From assembly GCF_026151205.1 (NCBI RefSeq), contig NC_087084.1:2574845-2638844 (forward strand): 64,000 nt of DNA. Direction: 5' to 3'. Position 1 is the stretch's first letter, and the number at the start of each line of letters is the position of its first letter. Origin of the DNA: Bolinopsis microptera (taxonomy: Eukaryota > Ctenophora > Tentaculata > Lobata > Bolinopsidae). A program made the translations under genes and the position numbers. The notes beneath the pieces were generated by a model that saw only the letters and a list, made by a program, of their open reading frames with translations, did no database searches and had not been told where the DNA came from. Below are positions 43,801-55,527 of the stretch, piece by piece.

Positions 43801-44540
43801 TGACTTCAAACACAAGGAAATATTTCAAATTGGTACGGTACGCAGGCATATATTTTGAGCTCTGACTGATAGAATTTCTTTAAACTTTCCATATAGTTAC
43901 ATGGCTATAAGACAGATAATCTGAGCAAGTTTGGGCAAATTTCTATGTGCCAAACTTGAGATATGACTTCAAACACATTAAAATATCTCAAATTGGCAGT
44001 TTCGGTACGATATTTGACGAAAGTCGATTATCTCAAGATCTTACGTACTGATAGAATTTCTTAAAATTTTCCAAATAGTTACATGGCTATAAGGCGGATA
44101 ATCTGAGCAAGTTTGGGCGAATTTCTATGTGCCAAACTTGAGATATGACTTCAAACACAAGGAAATATTACAAATTGGTACGGTACGCAGGCATATATTT
44201 TGAGATCTGACTGATAGAATTTCTTTAAACTTTCCAGATAGTTACATGGCTATAAGACGGATAATCTGAGCAAGTTTGGGCAAATTTCTATGTGCCAAAC
44301 TTGAGATATGACTTCAAACACATTAAAATATCTCAAATTGGCGGTTTTGGTACGATATTTGACGAAAGTCGATTATCTCAAGATCTAACTGATAGAATTT
44401 ATTTAAACTTTCCAGATAGTCACATGTCTATAAGACGGATAATCTGAGCAAGTTTGCGCGAATTTCTATGTGCCAAACGTAAGATATGACTTCAAACACA
44501 AGGAAATATTTCAAATTCTATCAGTTAGATCTTGAGAAAA
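40844..44540. repeat. Satellite array, monomers about 164 and 179 bp, 1,392-bp higher-order repeat
   Basis: Monomers begin gatagaatttctttaaactttcc and contain gttacatggctataag, gagcaagtttgggcgaattt and aaacttgagatatgacttca. One type ends with a ggtacggtacgcaggcatat segment (about 164 bp), the other with ggtacgatatttgacgaaag (about 179 bp). Starts occur near 41,442, 41,606, 41,794, 41,972, 42,135, 42,313, 42,476, 42,657 and 42,836. Blocks of 1,392 bp repeat almost exactly (about 41,362-42,753 and 42,754-44,145). The array ends near 44,515 with a short inverted piece, tatcagttagatcttgag. Identical 73-codon minus frames at 42,236 and 43,628 are satellite shadows. Confidence 0.95.
40881..41288. 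mobile_element. MITE inserted in the satellite, TIR gggggagccaagtagat, TSD agata
   Basis: The element starts gggggggagccaagtagatt and ends atctacttggctcccccccc. The left flank ends ...tttccagata and the right flank starts agatagttacatgg, so the satellite sequence tttccagatagttacatgg is split with agata duplicated (40,876-40,880 and 41,289-41,293). Inside are two direct copies of a segment of about 115 bp (around 40,960 and 41,085) and many taatctacaaatatctac units. No coding capacity. Confidence 0.88.
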
Positions 44541-45445
44541 TCGAAAATAACCGTCAGCTTATGTAATGTAATCACAACTTGTTTAAGTTGACTATGAAAA
44601 CCTTCCCCAGTTTGGCTATGATATAATTGATATCTCTAAATAAAATTGGCCTACGTTAAGACTCACCATTGAGCGAGCTACAAAAAATACACAGTACACA
44701 CTCACATTCCTACCCAGTGCACACTATAACTGTTGCCAGATAAAACATTCAATGACTTGCTTTAATTACAATTAATAAACGATGTGCAATGTATAATATA
44801 GATAGCTTATGACCACATATGTTTCCATGTATATTCAGTAGTCAATGACTAGACAGTGTTATTGAAAATTACAAAGAATAAAATGGCGTCTGGACTTGGG
44901 ACCAGCTCATAGTACATTTCATTAATGCCCTCTGAAAACCATTCTGCTAGCTAAAAAATGATATTTTTAGGTAAAACGTACTGAAAATTAAAATTAAGAT
45001 CAAAAATTGAAAACGAACTAACAAAAAGAATGACACGTCATGCTAAAATACATATTCCGAAGTAAGATTAATCCCAGAATAATTTTTAGCAACTTTCAGA
45101 CACGTTTTCAAACATAATCCAACAGCTACAGACAACTGCTGCAAGGAACTATTTCTTCCAGATGTAATGAATCGAAATTTAATAGGGTCCTTGTGCATTT
45201 TTGTCGTACCATACAGATATGGAAGCTTTCTATTCTCAGACTTGATTTTAATTCCATGAGACTTGAGGAAGTCTACATGTCAGAGAATGATTTCAGGATC
45301 TTGTTAAGGTTGATATCCTCAACATATTTATTAGTGTACTGAACTACCATGTAATATTTACTTTTAGGTTGACTCTTCTTTGACCAAACGTATTTACATC
45401 GATACAATTAGTATAATGTAAACAAACAAAACCCCGATTTACCAC
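44541..45445. other. Spacer, no gene recognised
   Basis: AT-rich, non-repetitive DNA without long open frames. Confidence 0.4.
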
Positions 45446-45513
45446 GAACCCCGATTTACCGCGGATGTTTCCTTTCCCCCAAACTCCGCGGTAAATCGGG
45501 GTTTTACTGTATT
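45446..45513. mobile_element. Tiny element with pogo/Tigger-like inverted ends
   Basis: aaaccccgatttaccgcgga and tccgcggtaaatcggggttt are inverted repeats. The outer end cggggttttactgta has the CAGTaaAAC form common at pogo/Tigger-type termini, next to a TA. The left end is duplicated (ccccgatttacc twice). The family assignment is inference. Confidence 0.45.
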
Positions 45514-45835
45514 TAAAAAGTTTCGATTCCGCAATAATTTCCGTTTACAAATTAGGTGGGATCATGATTCATACATATCAAATTCTGCATACATGTATAT
45601 ATTGATATTGTATAACTCAATCTATAGCATATAATAAGACTCATCAATTTATTTGGTTTAAACACTACTTTATTTAGCTCCTTATTATATTTGAAATCCG
45701 AATTGAATATTATTTATGAGAGTCAAATTTCTGTTGATCCCACGTTTGATTACGATGTTGTCGCATTGAAACGTTGAATAATTCCTTTCCTCCTTATTTT
45801 ATTTTTCATAAATATCTTATCATAAATATCTTATC

Positions 45836-45915
45836 AGGAGCAAAGAAAAACAGTCCTGGCTGTCCAAGAACCCTAACAGGGCCGGAACACACAACCAGTG
45901 ATAGCAGGAAATACA
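45836..45915 (+). CDS. Candidate internal/terminal exon
   Basis: Preceded by a T-rich tract and ttatcag (the block ataaatatcttatca is duplicated just before), and followed by the donor atacag|gtgagc. In the frame that would continue from the exon at 39,623, it reads SKEKQSWLSKNPNR and then stops (TGA) before the donor. Another frame is open throughout (AKKNSPGCPRTLTG). It could also be non-coding. Speculative. Confidence 0.22.
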
Positions 45916-45938
45916 GGTGAGCGGACTGAATCACTACC

Positions 45939-47062
45939 AGACTGAATCCCTAACGGACTGAATCACTACCAATCACTATTGGTAGGGATTGAGGTATATT
46001 TTCGGACTGAATCACTACCGGACTAAATCACTACCGCTAATATCTAGACCTAACCACTTTGATGTGATCACTACTGAACTTTGCAATAAAGGCATAATTA
46101 TTCGTATTTCATTAGTTAATTATTTTGTTTTTTGTTAATTATTATTAGATTTTTCGTGATAATTGACTAAGCAGAAATTTGGTCAAAGAATAATAGATAA
46201 TATACTGATACAGTAATTTAAATCACACATTAATAAGTAAACATTAAAGGAATCACCAGGTCTTCTAAGGAGATGGGGTTGACAGGATGAGAGTAGGCTG
46301 CCAGTCGCCAGTCGCCAGCCGTCTGACTAGTCGTGCCAAGGACTTGGGATCACAGTTGAGCCGGGACGAGGCTTCGAAGGATAGTCCAGCGACAGAGTCT
46401 GCAACAATCTGCTTAGTTGAGTTCTCAGTAGTAGCTGCGAGGGTCTTCATTTTAGACTTGGAGCGGTGGGCTGCAATTTTTGCTGGTTGAGATTCGTGGT
46501 CATGAGGGGTAGCTGAACAGAAGGTGTCCTGGACAAGGATCAGGCGGGACTTGCACTTGTTGCACTTCCAGTAGGTCTTGTCTTCCTTCTTTCTGTTAAG
46601 GTGGTAGAGGTGACCATCGTAGAGGACGTTGCGGCTGCCTTTCTTTCTGCCAGGAATAAACTCGATGGATGAGGAAGACATAGGGGTATAAGATAAACAC
46701 AGGCGTTGCGGGTTTATATATTATTCCCGCTAGCTGATTGAGATACCGAGCATGTGAAGGTTCACATCACTGTATTGTCGTATAGCAGGTCATTATGGAT
46801 GACTTGATCCGAACCAGTTCTCGTTAGGGCTCCTCGTTGCGTACGTAAGTCTGTGGATCACATGTCTGACAGGCCCCATAGCAAGCACTCCATGAGAGCC
46901 CCGGCTCAGATCATGTCATGATATTAGAACTAGTGAACTAAGATCTGAAGATCAACTGGTAGGCATTGAGGTACATTTTCGGATCGAATCCCTAACGGAC
47001 TAAATCACTACCAGTAGTGATATTTGGGTGGTAGTGATTCCGTCCGTTAGGGATTCAGTCCT
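45939..47062. mobile_element. Segment between inverted repeats of about 32 bp, enclosing the FLYWCH gene
   Basis: gactgaatccctaacggact, then gaatcactacc, at 45,939-45,970 is matched by its reverse complement at 47,030-47,062 with one or two mismatches. Related direct copies (tggtagg(g/c)attgaggta(t/c)att) lie at about 45,980-46,035 and 46,959-47,012. This may be a non-autonomous or captured transposon of about 1.1 kb. No target duplication was resolved. Confidence 0.5.
46265..46681 (-). CDS. FLYWCH-type zinc-finger protein
   Basis: A single 138-residue frame, start at 46,681, stop at 46,265. Residues 8-62 match the FLYWCH domain: F8, the LYDGHLY segment (20-26), NRKKEDKTYWKC (29-40) with W38 and C40, a second Cys at 43, and HDH (60-62) supplying the His ligands. 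FLYWCH fingers bind DNA and are shared by animal regulators and Mutator-like transposases. The rest is Ser/Lys/Ala-rich and ends without a transposase domain. The shortness may mean a small DNA-binding regulator or a domesticated transposon piece. A TATATAAA-like sequence lies about 32 bp upstream of the ATG (about 46,711-46,719). It sits between inverted repeats, hinting at mobile origin. The domain call is firm, the role unknown. Confidence 0.85.
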   Translation of the reverse strand: MSSSSIEFIPGRKKGSRNVLYDGHLYHLNRKKEDKTYWKCNKCKSRLILVQDTFCSATPHDHESQPAKIAAHRSKSKMKTLAATTENSTKQIVADSVAGLSFEASSRLNCDPKSLARLVRRLATGDWQPTLILSTPSP

Positions 47063-47589
47063 ACGATCGGAAATACAACAAGCAGTGGCGTAACAACAAA
47101 AAGAACTAGAGGGATAGAACAGGTTACCACTTCCTGCAAAGAAGAAGAATAAAAAACATTCCCCCCATCTCACGTGCAGGCAGATTAAAAATCTTACTGT
47201 TATCTATATTTTGAGACCTCATGTGGCGTGTTTTTCTGCTTTTTATACTTATAATACTAAAGATTCTGCAGTCTTAACTCTTATACTTTTCAAGTAAAAA
47301 TAATTGACTTCGGTAAAATTGTAATATATTGCCGACTCGCTATAAAGGTTTAAAACATGAGTGATTGTTGGTTGTAAAGTGCTAAGTATTTTTCCTTCTT
47401 AAATGGCTATATAAAAAGGCTTGTTATATTAGCCGGAGTTTAGCAGCTCTGAAACAACCTTATGATAGAGCGCACAAATACAGAGCAGCTGTTATGAACA
47501 GTAAACTAATAGCCATTTAACGGCCGTGATCATGTCGATAATACATAATAGCCGTCTCAGCTTTTTTAGCCGGTTAATTAGTTTACCGG
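47063..47589. other. Spacer before the 119-bp satellite
   Basis: AT-rich; no coding sequence or repeat recognised. Confidence 0.4.
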
Positions 47590-48777
47590 CTTACGCAGTG
47601 GGAGATTTATAATTCGCATCGTTTTGTCGTTTTAGAACCTAGAAATAGTGCTCAAAGCTGGCTTTGTGGTTAAGTTTTGTAGTTGAAAAGTGTTTTTAAT
47701 GTAGAGTGGGAGCTCTTAGGATTTATAATTGGCATCATTTAGTCGTTTCAGAACCCAGAAATAGTGCTCAAAGCTGGTTTTGTGGTTAAGTTTTGTAGTT
47801 GGAAAGTGTTTTTAATGTAGAGTACTGGGAGCTCTGAGGATTTATTATTCGCATCATTTAGCCGTCTCATAACCTAGAAATAGTGCTCAGAGCTGGTTTT
47901 GTGGTTAAGTTTTGTAGTTGGAAAGTGTTTTTAATGTAGAGTACTGGGAGCTCTGAGGATTTATAATTGGCATCATTTAGCCGTCTCATAACCTAGAAAT
48001 AGTGCTCAGAGCTGGTTTTGTGGTTAAGTTTTGTAGTTGGAAAGTGTTTTTAATGTAGAGTACTGGGAGATCTGAGGATTTATTATTCGCATCATTTAGC
48101 CGTCTCATAACCTAGAAATAGTGCTCAGAGCTGGTTTTGTGGTTAAGTTTTGTAGTTGGAAAGTGTTTTTAATGTAGAGTACTGGGAGCTCTGAGGATTT
48201 ATAATTGGCATCATTTAGCCGTCTCATAACCTAGAAATAGTGCTCAGAGCTGGTTTTGTGGTTAAGTTTTGTAGTTGGAAAGTGTTTTTAATGTAGAGTA
48301 CTGGGAGATCTGAGGATTTATTATTCGCATCATTTAGCCGTCTCATAACCTAGAAATAGTGCTCAGAGCTGGTTTTGTGGTTAAGTTTTGTAGTTGGAAA
48401 GTGTTTTTAATGTAGAGTACTGGGAGATCTGAGGATTTATTATTCGCATCATTTAGCCGTCTCATAACCTAGAAATAGTGCTCAGAGCTGGTTTTGTGGT
48501 TAAGTTTTGTAGTTGGAAAGTGTTTTTAATGTAGAGTACTGGGAGATCTGAGGATTTATGATTGGCATCATTTAGTCGTTTCAGAACCTAGAAATAGTGC
48601 TCAGAGCTGGTTTTGTGGTTAAGTTTTGTAGTTGGAAAGTGTTTTTAATGTAGTGTGTAGAGTACTGGGAGATCTGAGGATTTATAATTGGCATCATTTA
48701 GCCGTCTCATAACCTAGAAATAGTGCTCAGAGCTGGTTTTGTGGTTAAGTTTTGTAGTTGGAAAGTGTTTTTAATGT
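47590..48777. repeat. 119-bp satellite, ten units, partly dimeric
   Basis: The unit starts aacctagaaatagtgctcag, continues gctggttttgtggttaagtt and gttggaaagtgtttttaatg, and ends catcatttagccgtctcat. Units start near 47,636, 47,752, 47,871, 47,990, 48,109, 48,228, 48,347, 48,466, 48,585 and 48,709. Two variants (ataattggc and attattcgc) alternate through the middle, giving a 238-bp dimer. The outer units are more diverged. Confidence 0.95.
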
Positions 48778-49160
48778 CGTGTTCGGTGTTTTATAACTCC
48801 CGACATGGCTACACAACAGTCTCCCTTAAGAACACTTTCCACTGTTAATACAAATTATCATTTACGATCGTTGTTCTACCAATCTGCCTTAATAAATTCG
48901 TTCATGAATTCATACACTGTAAGTGTAGACTGTATTATTAGTGCCGTACATTTGATTAGCAATTTACTGGGCATGCGACTTAATTTTGCCATGATGTTGA
49001 TAGTTGCCAAATTTCGGTAACAAATTAAGACTTAATTTGAGTTTACTGCACGCGCGATGAATAATTTGTGTTTATAGAGATCTGCGGCGCGTTATCAGGT
49101 TAACCAATGAAATCACGGCGTTTTCGTCACGTGACAGTCGACTGTAGAGTGATTAATTAT
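48778..49160. other. Unassigned; 71-codon open frame at 48,805-49,020
   Basis: A + strand frame beginning MATQQSPLRTLSTV follows the satellite directly. It has two hydrophobic patches but no family signature, and I cannot say whether it is coding. Further on, a CACGTG and the tcgactgtagagtgatt motif occur near 49,125-49,155. Confidence 0.3.
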
Positions 49161-49164
49161 CATC

Positions 49165-50307
49165 CTGATAGTTGCACAGCCAATTACGCGCCATATACGG
49201 TATAATCAATATATAATTGCGTGCGTGCAAGTAAATATTTTGTAAACAATGTTAGTATAAAGTTAACTTTTGGTTGGATATAAACATGCAAGTGTGAGGT
49301 AGCATAGTTGGCAGTGCACTGGTTTGTTGCTCAGATGGGTGAGAGCGAGGGTTTGTCTGAACGATTTCGAAATCGTTGTTACGTTGAAAACTGTAACTCA
49401 GCTCGATTATCATGTTACCTAGCTAGTAACTTGGTGATTGAACAGAGAGTGGAAAACCAGACGAAAGTAAAGATGAAGTCTCGGGGACCGGGGAAGCGGC
49501 TGATGATGGGCAAGAATAATTAAAGCGCCCTAGGCCGCTCCCCAAACCAGACCAATAACACATTTTCTGAAAATTTCTAATTTTCGAGGTAAAACTAAAG
49601 GTAACATTTTTAGCGACAAAATAGGCATATTTGTATGTTGTAGTAATATCATCAAATTTCTTAGATCTAGATTTCTAATTTCCTTTACGCTTTAGAACTG
49701 GAAGAACTGGTGAACCTGGTGGAGAGTGAAAGAGCTAGTTTATATGGCAGGACATGATAGGTACGGGTGCATGTTTATTGATATTCTCCCTGTTGATTTT
49801 TTATATTCACGACATAGTTGGCCAGTACGCACTGTACGAACTTTTAAAAGGTGCCGAACTGTACGAATTTTAAAAAGCTGTCGAGGAATTTTTACCGAAT
49901 TTTTAAAAAAAAGTTTTGTTTTTTAATTACTTCAGTCCGAAAAATTGAAACCTCAAACTGTTAAATCAGATTTCTGAGTCGGACACTACAAGTTTAGGTG
50001 ATAATGATATTAACGGGTGATACTCGTAAAATATCTGTTCTGTATATTGGACCGTCGACGAGTCCAACTCGGCGCGCGTCCTGGTAGGTTGTAAACCTAC
50101 GGCTACAATAATGATAGCAAAGTTGATGTGATTTATTGCATTGATTTCCTTGATAAAGTTGAAAAGTGATTTTCATGCTTACTAATACTTCAGTTATACA
50201 ATTTGTATTATTGGTCAAAACACAAAACTTAAACCTCTCATATTTCAAATTATAAAATTTTTGTAGTTAGCTTTTCGAAAATTTATGAAGCGAATTTTTC
50301 CCGAACT
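49165..50307. repeat. 5' part of the 8-kb tandem unit (copy B side)
   Basis: This segment reappears in degraded form at about 57,240-58,440, showing that the repeat unit of the B/C pair starts here (gatagttgcacagccaattacg). Copy A lacks it, being replaced by the LINE. It contains a SINE-like A-box site, a direct repeat cgaacttttaaaaggtgccg (49,838 and 50,311), and a 71-codon frame at 49,308-49,523 without known motif. Confidence 0.75.
49290..49350 (+). other. tRNA-derived SINE-like sequence (A box only convincing)
   Basis: tagcatagttgg fits the RNA polymerase III A-box consensus TRGCNNAGYNGG. A weak B-box-like gggtttgtctgaac follows about 50 bp later. No cloverleaf can be drawn. The stretch is repeated in degraded form near 57,388. 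Confidence 0.25.
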
Positions 50308-52622
50308 AATCCCGAACTTTTAAAAGGTGCCGAACTGTACGAATTTTTTACAAATTTTTTACAAATTTTGTACGAATTGACCAACTATGATTCACGATGT
50401 CAATTTTTCGCAGCTCGGCGTGGCGTGGCCCAGTGGTGAGTTTCGTTACTGGGCCGTGCTCAGCCTGTCATTTTACCTGGGGACCCCAGGCTATTATGTT
50501 CATAAACATAATAAAGATTTGGCGGAATGACAGGCTGAGCGCCGCCCAGTAACCTGTCATTCCGCCTAATATCTATTCATATGATTATGAACAGAAATAT
50601 AGATCTTGTGGATTGCAAAGAACATTATTTGCGCGGCCGATTAGTTCTGACGTTAGCTATAGAGGTTCTTTCACAATTTATTACCTATTTTTTCGGTATT
50701 ATGGACGTATTAAATATGAAAATAAATTTGTTGAAACCCTAAAATGTTTTTGAAATATCTAAATCGATTTTTCGAAAATACTTATGTATGCATGTCTTAT
50801 AATGTCATTAAAAAACAATCCATATTCTCTGTCGTCGAGTCTAGATAATTTATAAGGGACCGTTCACTTTTTTACATGAACAAGCTATTTTGAATTTGAC
50901 CGCAGACGTGCAGTCTTTTATTTATATTGTTTTGTTTTGAACAAGTAAAATAGAACCGAAGAAAATCCATTTGTCGTTTTAGAACTTGAACCGTAGAAAT
51001 CAATTTACAATTTTACCATTTATTGAACTTCATTAAACAGGACGTCACAAATAGATTCTACACAAATACCCTACCACTGGAATCCACGAGACAAATTGTT
51101 CAAGATAGCTCAAATACTCAAGATAGCTCTAACCGGATCACATGCAGCTCCACATCAGATATGTTCAATTTATATCTGATACCAAATATACATTACATTA
51201 TAATGTACACATTAATGTACATTACATTCCCGGACTTTACCGTTTATATTACCATTGACATTAATATTATCTACTATTTCAAGTTCAAGAAAATTCCTTC
51301 AACTTTTAATCAGGTTAAGATCATTTAACAATCTAAATCTAACAAAAAGCTCAAACCAATCTGTTATCATACCACAATTAAATATTCAAGAAAAAATGAA
51401 GCTTTAAAATGCACAATCACTGAGAGTAGAGATTAAGAAAATATAAGAACAGTAAACTGAGCTCTATTTACACAGCTAACAATAATACACGTTGAAGCGA
51501 CTGTTATATCTTTATAAACCACGCTCTTAATTTGTAAGCGGGAGGGATAGGAATTGGAGATTGGGGGGGGGGGGGGGGGGGGGGGGGTCACTCATAGTTT
51601 GATAAAACGAGGTACAGTATACACGAAAATACATCTCAACTGTCCAAAACACAACTTAACCGTTGAAAGCGAAAAATAAATACATGTGATCAAATTGTGA
51701 TGAAATAAAAAACTACGATTGTCATCTGCTAAGGACATCATATTACATAAGCTTCCAGCTTATCTTCATTCACTACACCGTTAGGGTAAAGCTGATCTTA
51801 AAGTTGTTCACAAGTTAACAAATTAAGCTATTTTCAAATCTCCAATTTATCGACATCTACATATTAATAGTATATATTAATAGATATCTACTTGACACTA
51901 ACGAGTATCATACGAGGATTACTCAAAACTTTTGTAATTTAGCGCAATTTATCCGGCCACGTATGTATACTACAGACAACCACCTTTTATGGTACCGTTC
52001 ACATATTACGTAATCACTTTTTGACAAATTTTAAACCCCCCTCCCCCTCCTTAATCAGTTTTACACATACCTATTGTGTCAAAATTACACTAACGTAATC
52101 ATTTGGAAACCCCCCCCCCCTCCCCCCTCGGCTGATTTAAACGTAATATGTGAACGACCCCTTATTTATAACTCAAATATTAGGATGTACGCTCATTAAA
52201 AACACAACACTCCATCAAAACACGTGCCAGCACGGTGTTTTAGTTCCAGTAAAAATACGACAAATTAATTAATTAATATCAATAAATTGAATATTAACTG
52301 ATGTCAACTAATTGAGTTTTTGGTTTCAAACACCGTCAAATCCCTGGAAAACAAATATCAGAGGCTAACTTTTAACCTGAGAAACTAAGATATTCTTCTG
52401 AATACATTTAAAACAGATAAGTCAGTAAGAAATCTAATCGTTACATTGATATCAGCAACAACCAATCAAACACGCAAACAGCCAATTGCCAAAACAAAAT
52501 TTCAAATTCTTAATCCACCGCTTCTTATTTCTGAAAATGAAGACATATCCAATTACCAAGTGAGACTTTCATTTGCAATCTTCATTTATTAATCATTAAT
52601 TTATGTAAATTTTGAAATTATA

Positions 52623-54965
52623 TTATTCCATATAAGTTCCTCGTTCTGATAAGAGTTAGGAAACAGTGTTCTGAATACTGTTGGTCACGTGTTGGTCACG
52701 TGTATTGTTGGTCACGTGCTGTTTACTGCTACTTGGAATCTCCGACTTAGAGCGACGGTGTGAAATTATCGCTTCTGTGTCTGAAAGTGAATAATTATTA
52801 ATTTTATTAATCGGCTATGGTATCGATATTCAAATTGTACTGTATAAAAACAGTATAAAAAATTAATCAAAGTTACACAACATGCTAAACTCTGTTATTG
52901 GTTATAAATGGATTTTTTTTTCTCACATAATCTTACAAATTCACGACTAACATTTATTATATTGGTCATCAGTTTAAATCATGATGACTGAATAATTACA
53001 AATTCTGATAACAATAATTTCACAATATTAGAAGATTAGTAATACGAGATTAGTAACACGCGATTAGTAACACGAGATGCACATGTTTTACAATACCAGT
53101 TAAGTCAGGCTGTCTCACTTGATCCAAATATTATCTCTTCAACTGATTAAGGACTTTATAGAAGATACGTTTTTGAAGGGCACACTATAATACTAGTAGG
53201 TTTTACAAATAAAAACTAAATAAAACTAAATTTTACGTTTAAAAACGTAAATTTAGTTTTTAAATTGATTACAGCATGAATCTTGTTTTGTAAAATAAAA
53301 CAGTTTACCTTCTACGGGAATATATTCCTCTAATATTGAAACGTCGTCATCTCCCAGACTTTCTTGACGATCAGCTCGTCTTTCAGAAGTCAGCCATCTT
53401 GCTACAGGCCCACACCAGGGAAAACGCCTGCGGAGTGACAATTAATAATATAACAATATTCCGTCCCTATGAAGTAACATAACTCTGAACTTATGATTTT
53501 AAATTAGAATGATACATTTAAAGTCGTTACTCACGTCTTCAGCTGTAGATCCCTCGATAGTGAGAGAGGCACCAGGTAAGAGTAGTCTGTTTTAAGGAAC
53601 CTCCATCCCATCTCACCCAGACCTAGTAGAGAGTATCAGGTCAAACACAAGGAAATATTTTGAAAACAGCTTCAACTGAAATTTTGAAATAAGTGAACCA
53701 ACTAAACTCAATAACAAGCTGACCTGATTGTTCCTGACGCCTGTGCAAATCTTCATCTCCTATTTGTTTCTGAGCGAGCTGGTTAATTATGTGATCAGTC
53801 TCAGCATCTTCCACTATTCCAACTCTGCAATTAATTAATTAATTAATCAACTCTGCAATTAGATATCGTCAGTTAATATTGCTGTTTTTAGCGCGGATAC
53901 AAGACATCTTTTCATAAGTATTCAAATCAAACGGCATGCTTTCTCAGTCTTCCAATCATCTTAAATGAACATACTTATAGTCACTAGGTCAGAAATCAGT
54001 TCTACGTTAATTTATAATATAATTGTTAGTGATATCTCAAATGTGTAGATCTTAATAGGTGTTTAGAAGCCCAACTAAGATGGCTTTAAAAGGGTAAAAA
54101 TAGCACACGCTTCACATGATAGTGATACACATAAAATTATAGCACATAGACGGTAGCTATAAACTTGTTATGTTTCAGCTGCTTTAAATCGCTTTGAAGT
54201 AAAGTTTCACAATCAGACACAAAATGTGACCATACACGCTAGTTTTGACACAGATACATTGGAGATGTTTTATGTCAAAAGTAAGGTGTATCGCCCCTTC
54301 CATCTAGCGACATGTTAACTTTGGAGAAAGTGTTATCATGAAAAAAAAGATGGTTAGCTGCTTTGGCTTTGCTGCTGCATATCAGTAAACTGTTCTTACC
54401 GCTCAAATCGGGGATCAATCCTAAATAGACATCGTTTATTGGCTAACACCATATTATATTGAGCTAAATAGACATCGTTTATTGGCTAACACGATATAAT
54501 ATTGAGCTATTGATTTACGCTCTATGGTTTCATTGGTGGTTACATCGGTGGGATCACTAAAAGTCTATAATCTGGTACTGTTACTGTCAGGTGTGCTTCA
54601 AAATTGAGGTGGATATGTTTCCGAAAATATAAGGGTTAAATAAAAAATCTAACTGCAATAAAACCCTTTTTTTTGGGCTTGATCCCGAATTTTTTTTATC
54701 ACAGAAATCCAAACCTTTACCCCCCAAAAAAAAAATACACTTTGATTTCCCCAAAAAAAGGGGCATAAAACATAATTTCCAAAAAAGGGGCATCCCCAGC
54801 CTGTTTTAAAAGGGCCCCCCCAGTCATGGTATGGTATTTCCCGGGATCGGAAACCGGTTTGCCAGCACAAATTCCCAAACGTGGGCCCAGTATTATCCGC
54901 CTGGGAACCCCTTTCCCACTGTACCCCGCTGCTAAGGGCGAACGCATCGTCCTTCCCCGCAGGGA
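52623..54965 (-). pseudogene. Exchanger C-terminal exons, copy B (frameshifted)
   Basis: Equivalents of the five copy-A exons lie at about 52,626-52,780, 53,309-53,427, 53,535-53,622, 53,724-53,824 and 54,805-54,965 (last one degraded). Single-base changes break frames: an extra A in the PWCGPVARW exon (gggaaaacgcc), a missing A in the LVPLFT exon (gtgagagagg), and paired +1/-1 indels in the last exon. Splice sites and most residues are kept, so these may be consensus errors rather than true decay. Confidence 0.75.
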
Positions 54966-55527
54966 GGGGAAATTTTTAAAAACTGTTTTTTGTTCAGCCC
55001 TGTATACTGTGTTTGTCCTGATTTTACTTTACTTACGAAGTTTCCACCCCGCGAATATTTTCGTCAAATTTAAAACTCAGTGTAGTTTTTTTTAGGGTGT
55101 AAAAATTTTATTTAACGATTTTTTTTAAAGGGAGGTTTTTTATTGCCCTTTTTTTTTAAAAATTTATTTCAAAAAACCCGATTTAATGTTAATGAAAATG
55201 CAATTAAAAAGTATCTTATGGGTTTCCCCAACGAGGAGACTCGCATCCACAAAAGATGGTTTATTTTTAGACCCAGTAAGAAATACTGACCACAAAAACA
55301 ATAGCCTTAGTACGAAATCAATAGCGTCTCACATTAAGTTACACGAAAATAACAATTCATTTTTTATTATCCTCCCAAAACATCTTTATTAATAAAAACC
55401 CCAAAAAATTTTAGGTGAATGTCTGTCGTCTTTTTTCTATTTTTTTCTAAGAAATGATATCGAAAAAAACTGAAAAAAAACCGTTCCCAAATTTATTAAA
55501 AAATGTAGGTAATTTCGTTTTTAAACC

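Noticed and set aside
42236-43849. Two identical 73-codon frames as a duplicated gene
   Set aside because: Both lie inside the satellite at the 1,392-bp period.
45446-45513. Rho-independent terminator-like hairpin followed by T-run
   Set aside because: Bacterial-type terminators do not apply; the hairpin fits transposon inverted ends better.
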